Shown one piece after another: positions 1 to 4,248 of a stretch of 7,184 bases of DNA; position 1 is the stretch's first letter; each line of letters opens with the position of its first letter. A program made the translations under genes and the position numbers. Below the pieces are notes generated by a model that did not search any database, had not been told where the DNA came from, and saw only the letters and a list, made by a program, of their open reading frames with translations. The stretch comes from Nocardia sp. (lineage in GTDB: Bacteria > Actinomycetota > Actinomycetes > Mycobacteriales > Mycobacteriaceae): NCBI GenBank assembly GCA_013361595.1, contig JABFXT010000863.1, positions 1 to 7,184 of the forward strand, given 5' to 3'.

Positions 1-88
1 CGGAAAGCTCGAACTGGCCGGTATGGTCCGGTCGGCGCAGGCCGACCGGCGGTTCACGGGTCTGAATCTGGATCCGAGGTGGGCATGA
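1..88 (+). CDS. C-terminal end of an unidentified upstream gene (partial)
   Basis: Frame 2 is open from the left edge to a TGA at 86-88 and encodes about 28 residues, ending in TGLNLDPRWA. I do not recognise the family from this fragment. It is read as a real gene end because its stop codon overlaps the start of the next gene in an ATGATG junction, a typical coupled-operon arrangement, and a GAGG motif for the next gene lies at 76-79 inside it. Frame 1 is also open here and continues into the next gene, so a longer form of that gene is the competing explanation. Confidence 0.5.
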   Translation, partial: GKLELAGMVRSAQADRRFTGLNLDPRWA

Positions 89-726
89 TGGCGGCCCTGC
101 TGGAAATCGTGGCCTCCTGGCAGAGCCTCACCGCCTTTCTGACCGCGGTGGCGCTGTTCGGGTTCTTTCCCGGCTTCCTCCTCCGCATCCTGGTGCGGAT
201 CTACCCCGCCGGGGATCCGCGCCGCCGTGAACTGCCCGCCGAGCTGTACGTGGTGCCGCGGCTCCTCCGCCCGTTCTGGGTCGCCGAGCAGTTCGAGACC
301 GCACTGCACGAGGGCACCGCACTCCGGTACCGCGCCCGGCGGACCCGGCGGTTCGCCGAGCAATTGTCCGCGGACGGGCTCGCGGCTCTGGACGCGGAAG
401 TCCTGCGCGCGATCGAGGAATCCGGCGCCGCCGACGACGATATGGTGTTCGTCGATTTCGGAGCCACCATTCTGATCACACAGCGGGTGGGTGCGGTGCG
501 CCGGGGAACGCGTCCTTCCAGACGGGCTCGGGTGCCCGCCGCGATCCGGCGGCTCCTGCTGTCCCGGCGGCGGAAGAGCTATATCCGCGACCTCCGGCTC
601 CGGTTCACCGCCCGGGTGGAACCGGCGGTGAACCGGCCGGTCGGGGAATCGGACAACCGGGCACCGGCGGTGCGGACCGGAAATCCCGGAAGAGAAATTG
701 CCGCGGAGCTGCTGCGGACTCGGTGA
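85..726 (+). CDS. Small single-pass membrane protein of unknown function
   Basis: The protein is 213 residues from ATG 85. One strong hydrophobic segment lies at about residues 15-37. It is followed by the block DPRRRELPAELYVVPR (44-59) and then RPFWVAEQFETALHEG (62-77). I recall this 'DPRR-EL-AELY ... RPxWVAEQ-E-AL-EG' block from many uncharacterised actinobacterial membrane proteins, but no function is established that I know of. The remainder is soluble, arginine-rich and probably cytoplasmic (positive-inside rule), with a low-complexity tail after about residue 160. GAGG at 76-79 gives 5 bases to ATG 85 and 8 bases to ATG 88, so either ATG may be used; GTG 79 overlaps that motif and is unlikely. 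ATG 85 forms a 4-base ATGA overlap with the upstream stop, which suggests the two genes are co-expressed. Existence as a gene is likely; function is unknown. Confidence 0.75.
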   Translation: MMAALLEIVASWQSLTAFLTAVALFGFFPGFLLRILVRIYPAGDPRRRELPAELYVVPRLLRPFWVAEQFETALHEGTALRYRARRTRRFAEQLSADGLAALDAEVLRAIEESGAADDDMVFVDFGATILITQRVGAVRRGTRPSRRARVPAAIRRLLLSRRRKSYIRDLRLRFTARVEPAVNRPVGESDNRAPAVRTGNPGREIAAELLRTR

Positions 727-782
727 GGACAGCTCCGGGGGAGAGTAGTGGCCGGGAAACGGGAAATACCGTCCGACCTCGG

Positions 783-866
783 TGCCGAGTGTGGGACTCG
801 AACCCACACGTCCTTTCGGACAACGGTTTTTGAGACCGTCGCGTCTGCCAGTTCCGCCAACTCGGC
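783..866 (-). tRNA. tRNA-Leu (anticodon CAA)
   Basis: On the minus strand the sequence folds as a complete class II tRNA of 84 bases. The acceptor stem is GCCGAGT paired with ACTCGGC, with discriminator A at 783. The D arm starts GCGGAACTGGCAG. The anticodon arm is ACGGT-CTCAAAA-ACCGT, placing CAA at positions 34-36. The long variable arm is GTCC-GAAA-GGAC, and the T arm is GTGGG-TTCGAGT-CCCAC. The long variable arm, the A discriminator and the anticodon all agree on leucine, reading UUG. The genome does not encode the full CCA tail: the bases after the discriminator read CCG, so CCA must be added by the nucleotidyltransferase. It is transcribed away from pdtaR and towards the membrane-protein gene. 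Confidence 0.97.
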
Positions 867-879
867 GCACCGGATGCAC

Positions 880-885
880 ATAGTA
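880..885 (-). promoter_or_regulatory. Candidate -10 element for the tRNA-Leu
   Basis: On the minus strand this hexamer reads TACTAT, fitting the TAnnnT core of a housekeeping sigma -10. It lies 13 bases from the mature tRNA 5' end, so transcription would start roughly 6-8 bases before the tRNA, a usual leader length. No convincing -35 is seen at 16-18 bases, which is not rare in actinomycetes. The assignment rests on position and the hexamer only. Confidence 0.45.
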
Positions 886-1004
886 GCCGCAGGTCGGGGA
901 GAACACCGAATCGTGGCGGCCGGGAGGCCCGCACAACCAGGTTACGCAGGGTATATGCACCGCCGATCATTGTGAAAGGTAGTCTCTACACCACCCGATC
1001 GCGT

Positions 1005-1046
1005 GACGGCGGATCGACGGCCGTACCTCGGCTGAGATCCGCCGTC
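1005..1046 (+). promoter_or_regulatory. Strong inverted repeat in the pdtaR leader
   Basis: GACGGCGGATC (1005-1015) and GATCCGCCGTC (1036-1046) are perfect 11-base inverted complements separated by 20 bases. The spacer itself contains the 8-base palindrome ACGGCCGT (1017-1024). A second, weaker hairpin follows at 1049-1067 (TGC, TT bulge, CTCG-GGA-CGAG, GCA). If the pdtaR transcript starts upstream, both would fold in its 5' leader, ending just before the ribosome binding site. Possible roles are an RNA regulatory structure or a DNA operator; the sequence alone does not decide. Confidence 0.5.
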
Positions 1047-1075
1047 CGTGCTTCTCGGGACGAGGCATCGGAACC

Positions 1076-1082
1076 AGAGGGG
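1076..1082 (+). promoter_or_regulatory. Ribosome binding site that fixes the pdtaR start
   Basis: AGAGGGG lies 6 bases before ATG 1089. It supports this start over an in-frame upstream GTG/ATG option near 972, whose extra 39 residues (rich in Arg and Ser) match nothing in the PdtaR family. Confidence 0.75.
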
Positions 1083-1088
1083 TCGTTT

Positions 1089-1685
1089 ATGAGCACTAGT
1101 GCGGACGCCGCGGCGAAGCGCGTGGTCGTCGCCGAGGACGAGGCGTTGATCCGGATGGATCTGGTCGAGATGCTGACCGAAGAGGGATACCAGGTGGTGG
1201 GGGAGGCCGGCGACGGCCAGCAGGCGGTGGATCTCGCGGTGGAGCACCGGCCCGATCTGGTGATCATGGATGTGAAGATGCCGCGGCGCGACGGGATCGA
1301 CGCCGCGGCCGAGATCGCCTCGAAACGGGTGGCGCCCGTGGTCATCCTGACCGCGTTCAGTCAGCGTGATCTGGTGGAGCGGGCGCGCGACGCCGGTGCC
1401 ATGGCCTATCTCGTGAAGCCGTTCACCAAATCGGATCTGGTCCCGGCGATCGAACTGGCGGCCAGCCGGTTCCACGAGATCACCGCGCTGGAAAGCGAGG
1501 TGGCGGGCCTTTCCGAACGGCTGGAGACGCGCAAACTCGTCGAACGGGCCAAGGGCGTGCTCATGCAGACCCAGGGGCTCAGCGAACCGCAGGCCTTCAA
1601 GTGGATTCAGCGCACCGCGATGGACCGGCGCACCACGATGAAGGCGGTGGCCGAGGTCGTGCTGGAGAATCTCACCCCGCAGTAG
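1089..1685 (+). CDS. pdtaR: PdtaR-type response regulator with ANTAR RNA-binding domain
   Basis: This 198-residue protein closely matches the M. tuberculosis Rv1626/PdtaR sequence as I remember it (205 residues), with near-identical runs such as MDVKMPRRDGIDAA and LTAFSQRDLVERARDAGAMA. The receiver domain spans about residues 10-125, with acidic pocket E16/D17, phospho-acceptor D61, T88 and K110. A helical linker (about 126-145) leads to the C-terminal ANTAR domain (about 146-195; RKLVERAKGVLM, MDRRTTMKAVAEVVLE). In mycobacteria the cytosolic histidine kinase PdtaS phosphorylates PdtaR, and ANTAR domains bind tandem RNA hairpins to act as antiterminators or translation regulators. No kinase gene lies in this window, as is normal for this pair, which is encoded apart in mycobacteria. 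The gene stands alone: a promoter-containing region precedes it and a 185-base regulatory gap follows. All catalytic receiver residues are present, so it should be functional. Confidence 0.97.
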   Translation: MSTSADAAAKRVVVAEDEALIRMDLVEMLTEEGYQVVGEAGDGQQAVDLAVEHRPDLVIMDVKMPRRDGIDAAAEIASKRVAPVVILTAFSQRDLVERARDAGAMAYLVKPFTKSDLVPAIELAASRFHEITALESEVAGLSERLETRKLVERAKGVLMQTQGLSEPQAFKWIQRTAMDRRTTMKAVAEVVLENLTPQ

Positions 1686-1690
1686 GTTCC

Positions 1691-1721
1691 CCGGCAGGCT
1701 GTCGCGGCCTTAACAGCCCGG
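1691..1721 (+). terminator. Terminator-like hairpin after pdtaR
   Basis: GGCTGT (1697-1702) pairs with ACAGCC (1713-1718) around a 10-base loop, and CCG (1691-1693) can pair with CGG (1719-1721) across a 3-base bulge. It starts 5 bases after the pdtaR stop, the right place for a terminator. There is no downstream T-run, so any termination would be of the U-less actinobacterial type and may be partial. Its 3' arm overlaps the proposed GlnR box. Confidence 0.35.
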
Positions 1722-1725
1722 AAAC
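1710..1725 (+). promoter_or_regulatory. Candidate GlnR binding site upstream of livK
   Basis: The site reads TTAAC-agcccg-GAAAC. It fits the actinobacterial GlnR consensus gTnAC-n6-GaAAC at all strongly conserved positions, and equally the shorter mycobacterial AC-n9-AC form (AC at 1713-1714 and 1724-1725). A degenerate continuation, CGGAA at 1732-1736, follows after another 6-base spacer. GlnR is the OmpR-family activator of nitrogen-uptake genes, so a site before an amino acid importer is sensible. The motif is short and could occur by chance; no binding data can be inferred from the sequence. Confidence 0.5.
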
Positions 1726-1736
1726 ACAAGCCGGAA

Positions 1737-1742
1737 AATAAT
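1737..1742 (+). promoter_or_regulatory. Candidate -10 element for the liv operon
   Basis: AATAAT matches 5 of 6 bases of TATAAT and lies in the only clearly AT-rich stretch of the gap; the overlapping TAATTT at 1739-1744 is an alternative. No -35 hexamer is seen at 17 bases; that position is occupied by the GlnR-like box, as at activator-dependent promoters. If this is used, the livK leader would be about 120 bases long. Confidence 0.35.
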
Positions 1743-1752
1743 TTGCGGCGAC

Positions 1753-1766
1753 ATCATCGCGATGAT
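1753..1766. promoter_or_regulatory. Perfect 14-bp palindrome, candidate operator
   Basis: ATCATCGCGATGAT is a perfect palindrome with no central spacer. It lies about 10 bases downstream of the candidate -10, where a dimeric repressor would block transcription, or where the RNA would begin with a small hairpin. I do not recognise the half-site as that of a known regulator. Confidence 0.4.
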
Positions 1767-1815
1767 CCGAATGTGACACAGGATCAACATGCCGGAGCTA
1801 TGTTTCTCACGAGTC

Positions 1816-1845
1816 GGAGTCTTCGGCTCCCTCGGCCGGCCGAGG
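1816..1845 (+). promoter_or_regulatory. Two abutting hairpins in the livK leader
   Basis: GGAGTC can pair with GGCTCC around TTC (1816-1830; one G-U pair), directly followed by the perfect 16-bp palindrome CCTCGGCCGGCCGAGG (1830-1845), which folds as a 6-bp stem with a CCGG loop; the two share base 1830. They end 14 bases before the livK Shine-Dalgarno site. GGAGC at 1794-1798 can compete for GCTCC (1826-1830), so alternative folds exist. The hexaloops with A1 and G4 expected of ANTAR targets are absent. GC-rich DNA makes such stems common, so a regulatory role is only a possibility. Confidence 0.35.
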
Positions 1846-1859
1846 TTGATGAGGAACAT

Positions 1860-1864
1860 AGGGG
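1860..1864 (+). promoter_or_regulatory. Ribosome binding site that fixes the GTG start of livK
   Basis: AGGGG lies 6 bases upstream of GTG 1871. The nearby ATG codons at 1789, 1800, 1849 and 1885 are all out of frame with livK, so the GTG is the best available start, and it yields a full lipoprotein signal peptide. Confidence 0.7.
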
Positions 1865-1870
1865 TAGATC

Positions 1871-3118
1871 GTGCTCGCTTCGATATGGCCGTCGGGTGCC
1901 CCCCGGCGCGGACGCACGGTACGCGCAATTCTGAGTATCGGGGCCGCCGCTGCCCTGGTCCTGACCGGATGTGGTGACAAGACCACCGAAAGTGCGGATA
2001 CGTCGGGTGCGGGGGGACTGTCCATCCAACCGCTGATGCAGATCGACGCGGCGGGTAAGGAAGTACCGGCCGCCGATGCCGCCGCCGCGGCCGATCCGGC
2101 CGGCACCGGCACGGCCACCTGTCCGCCCACCACCACCATCGCCATGGCCGGCGCGCTGACCGGCCCCGACGCGGCGCTGGGCATCAATATCGTCGACGGG
2201 GTGAAGCTGGCGCTGGACCAGCACAACAAGGCGAATCCCGGCTGCCAGATCAAGTTGAAGGAATACGACACCGAAGGCGATCCGCAGAAGGCCAGCCAGG
2301 TGATCCCGCAGATCGTGAACGATCCTTCGGTGATCGGCCTGGTCGGTCCCGCGTTCTCCGGTGAGACCAAGGCCACCGGCCAGATCCTCAGTGATGCCGG
2401 GCTGGTCGCGGTCACCTCTTCGGCCACCAATGCCACGCTGACGAAGAACGGCTGGAAGACCTTCTTCCGGGGGCTGGCCAATGACGACGTGCAGGGCCCG
2501 TCGGTGGCGAAGTACCTGGTGGGCACGGCCGGTTACAAGAAGGTCTGCGTGGTCCAGGACAACACCGATTACGGTGTCGGCCTGGCCCAGAGCATCACCG
2601 CCGGGCTGGGTGCGGCCGCCGATCCGGCCTGCGCGGCCAGTATCAAGAAGGGCGACAAGGACTTCTCCGCCACCGTCACCAAGATCTCCGGTGCGCAACC
2701 GGACGCGATCTTCTACTCCGGGTACTACGCCGAGGCCGCGCCGCTGGTACAGCAATTGCGAACCGGCGGGGTGGACGCCACCTTCGTCTCCGCGGACGGC
2801 ACCAACGATCCGCAGTTCGTCTCCCAGGCGGGCGGTTCGTCGGAAGGCGCGGTGCTGTCGTGCCCGTGCGGCCCGGCGCCGGACGAGTTCGCCACGGCCT
2901 ACGAGGAACTGAACGGCCAGGCGCCGGGCGTGTACTCCGTGGAGGGTTACGACCTCACCACCATCCTCGCGGCCGGTATCGACGCCGGTAAGCTCACTCG
3001 CCCCGACCTGCTGGAATTCGTTCGCGGCTACAGCGGGGACGGATTGGCCCGGCATTACCAGTGGACTGCCGGCGGCGAACTGACCTCCGCGCTCATCTGG
3101 GTTTACGAGGTCAAGTAG
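1871..3118 (+). CDS. livK: Branched-chain amino acid-type ABC importer, substrate-binding lipoprotein
   Basis: This 415-residue protein is the extracellular ligand-binding component. The signal peptide has a basic n-region (RRGRTVR, 12-18), a hydrophobic core (19-31) and a lipobox LTGC, so Cys34 should be lipidated and the protein anchored outside the membrane. A low-complexity Ala/Asp/Thr-rich tether (about 35-82) precedes a type I periplasmic-binding fold of the LivJ/LivK family. Seen motifs are GALTGPDAALG (94-104), YDTEGDPQKA (132-141), GPAFSGETKA (159-168), SSATNATLTKNGWKTFFR (183-200) and QDNTDYGVGLA (229-239). The serine/threonine segment around 183-186 corresponds to the ligand carboxylate/amine site in LivJ. 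Six cysteines lie in the fold (84, 125, 226, 254, 331, 333). The exact substrate (Leu/Ile/Val, other amino acids or amides) cannot be fixed. The gene heads the operon and is followed by a strong hairpin. The signature motifs of the downstream ATPases argue against a urea (Urt) system. Confidence 0.93.
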   Translation: MLASIWPSGAPRRGRTVRAILSIGAAAALVLTGCGDKTTESADTSGAGGLSIQPLMQIDAAGKEVPAADAAAAADPAGTGTATCPPTTTIAMAGALTGPDAALGINIVDGVKLALDQHNKANPGCQIKLKEYDTEGDPQKASQVIPQIVNDPSVIGLVGPAFSGETKATGQILSDAGLVAVTSSATNATLTKNGWKTFFRGLANDDVQGPSVAKYLVGTAGYKKVCVVQDNTDYGVGLAQSITAGLGAAADPACAASIKKGDKDFSATVTKISGAQPDAIFYSGYYAEAAPLVQQLRTGGVDATFVSADGTNDPQFVSQAGGSSEGAVLSCPCGPAPDEFATAYEELNGQAPGVYSVEGYDLTTILAAGIDAGKLTRPDLLEFVRGYSGDGLARHYQWTAGGELTSALIWVYEVK

Positions 3119-3129
3119 CGGACGGCGAA

Positions 3130-3164
3130 CGGTACGCGCACCGGCCGGGCCGGAGCGCGTACCG
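3130..3164 (+). repeat. Strong intercistronic hairpin between livK and livH
   Basis: C3130 plus GGTACGCGC (3131-3139) pairs perfectly with GCGCGTACC (3155-3163) plus G3164. An A-A mismatch follows, then CCGGC (3141-3145) pairs with GCCGG (3149-3153) around a CGG loop. This gives 15 base pairs in 35 bases, beginning 11 bases after the livK stop. There is no T-run. Hairpins at this place in importer operons commonly protect the 3' end of the binding-protein message or partly terminate transcription, giving more binding protein than permease. That role is inferred here. Confidence 0.75.
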
Positions 3165-3187
3165 CCCGCTGCTCGGATGAGGGTCCG

Positions 3188-3214
3188 ATGATGATGAGGG
3201 CGGATTTCGAATGA
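3188..3214 (+). other. Possible tiny coupled ORF before livH (MMMRADFE)
   Basis: Three consecutive ATG codons (3188, 3191, 3194) open an eight-codon frame ending in TGA at 3212-3214, which overlaps the livH ATG in an ATGA junction like those between the later genes of the operon. GAGGG at 3179-3183 could serve it (7 bases to ATG 3191), while a second copy of GATGAGGG (3193-3200) serves livH itself at 10 bases. It may be translated to couple livH, or be a chance product of the repeated GATGAGGG. Confidence 0.3.
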
Positions 3215-4248
3215 CACCATCCTTGCCGGCCGCCGCGGCCGTTCTCGCGCAGGGATCGATAGATTTCAACTATCAGGGCGTGCTCGATCAGTTCTGGCGG
3301 CTGACGGTCGACGGATTGTCCTACGGGGCGATATACGCGCTGGTCGCCGTGGGATACACCCTGGTCTACGGGGTGTTGCGGCTGATCAACTTCGCGCATT
3401 CCGAAGTGTTCATGCTCGGGATGTTCGGACAGTATGTGGGCCTCATGCTGCTGGGATTCGCGCCCAGTGGGAATGTCTACAGCCAGGGCGTGATCCTGAC
3501 GGTGACCTATATGGGCCTGGCGATGCTCTTCGGGATGGCGGTATCCGGCGCTGCCGCAGTCGGTTTGGAACGCGCGGCCTACCGGCCACTGCGCCGCCGT
3601 GGCGCCAAACCGCTGACCTTCCTGATCACCGCGATCGGGATGTCCTTCGTACTCCAGGAGTTCGTGCACTTCGTGCTCCCGAAGCTGTGGCCGGATCTGG
3701 GCGGTACCAATGCCCAGCAGCCGATCATGCTGGTCGAGCCGACGGTGCAGTTCACCATCGGCGGTGCCGATGTCACCAATGTGACCCTGGTGATCGTGAT
3801 ATCCGCGGTGACGCTGGCGGTGCTGGCCGAGGTGGTCATCAACCGCACCCGGTTCGGGCGCGGTATCCGTGCCGTGGCCCAGGATCCCGATACCGCCACG
3901 CTGATGGGGGTGTCGCGGGAACGGGTCATCATGCTGACCTTCCTGATCGGTGGTCTGCTGGCCGGGGCCGCCGCGATGCTCTACGTGATGAAGATCCCCA
4001 ACGCCATCATCTTCTCCGGCGGGTTCGTGCTCGGTATCAAGGCGTTCAGCGCGGCGGTGCTCGGCGGTATCGGCAATCTGCGCGGCGCGTTGCTCGGCGG
4101 TCTGCTGCTCGGACTGGTGGAGAGCTACGGCCAGATGCTGTTCGGTACCGAATGGCGGGATGTGGTGGCGTTCCTGGTGCTGGTCCTGGTGCTGTTCTTC
4201 CGGCCCACCGGCATCCTCGGTGAGAGTCTCGGGAGGGCCCGCACATGA
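3211..4248 (+). CDS. livH: Branched-chain amino acid-type ABC importer, LivH permease
   Basis: This 345-residue polytopic membrane protein belongs to the LivH family (BPD_transp_2 permeases). The first conserved block, LSYGAIYALVAVGYTLVYG (36-54) and INFAHSEVFMLG (59-70), corresponds to the usual N-terminus of LivH; here Ser64 replaces the more usual Gly in NFAHGE. About 25-30 residues precede it, including an Ala-rich stretch. The cytoplasmic coupling loop that contacts the ATPases is GRGIRAVAQDPDTATLMGV (216-234). The C-terminal part carries AAVLGGIGNLRGALLGG and ends in FFRPTGILG, both typical. I count roughly eight hydrophobic segments. With LivM it should form the transmembrane channel for the ligand delivered by LivK. 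The ATG at 3211 has GAGGG 10 bases upstream (3196-3200). Its stop overlaps the livM start by four bases. Confidence 0.95.
   Translation: MTPSLPAAAAVLAQGSIDFNYQGVLDQFWRLTVDGLSYGAIYALVAVGYTLVYGVLRLINFAHSEVFMLGMFGQYVGLMLLGFAPSGNVYSQGVILTVTYMGLAMLFGMAVSGAAAVGLERAAYRPLRRRGAKPLTFLITAIGMSFVLQEFVHFVLPKLWPDLGGTNAQQPIMLVEPTVQFTIGGADVTNVTLVIVISAVTLAVLAEVVINRTRFGRGIRAVAQDPDTATLMGVSRERVIMLTFLIGGLLAGAAAMLYVMKIPNAIIFSGGFVLGIKAFSAAVLGGIGNLRGALLGGLLLGLVESYGQMLFGTEWRDVVAFLVLVLVLFFRPTGILGESLGRART

Noticed and set aside
733..772. Short hairpins between the membrane-protein gene and the tRNA as terminators
   Set aside because: CTCC-GGG-GGAG (733-743) and ACGG-GAAATA-CCGT (759-772) have only four base pairs each and no T-run, too weak to call.
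579..970. Overlapping minus-strand frames across the tRNA region
   Set aside because: They read straight through the tRNA-Leu, producing the familiar spurious 'AELADA...VRVPHSAP' peptide of mis-annotated tRNA genes.
972..1088. N-terminal extension of pdtaR by 39 residues
   Set aside because: The added sequence is Arg/Ser-rich and unlike the family, it covers the leader inverted repeat, and a good ribosome binding site lies just before ATG 1089.
1686..1870. Canonical ANTAR tandem-hexaloop target in the livK leader
   Set aside because: I checked each A-n2-G spaced hexamer for flanking complementarity and none had a stem longer than about 2-3 base pairs.
1789..1977. Leader peptide starting at ATG 1789 or ATG 1800 before livK, as a branched-chain amino acid attenuator
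   Set aside because: The ribosome binding sites are weak or badly spaced, the frames run on past the livK start, and there is no concentrated run of Leu, Ile or Val codons.
1784..3220. Long minus-strand reading frame (478 codons) opposite livK
   Set aside because: It is fully antisense to a well-supported gene, has no recognisable domain, and is rich in Arg, Gly and His, as expected from the reverse frames of GC-rich coding DNA.
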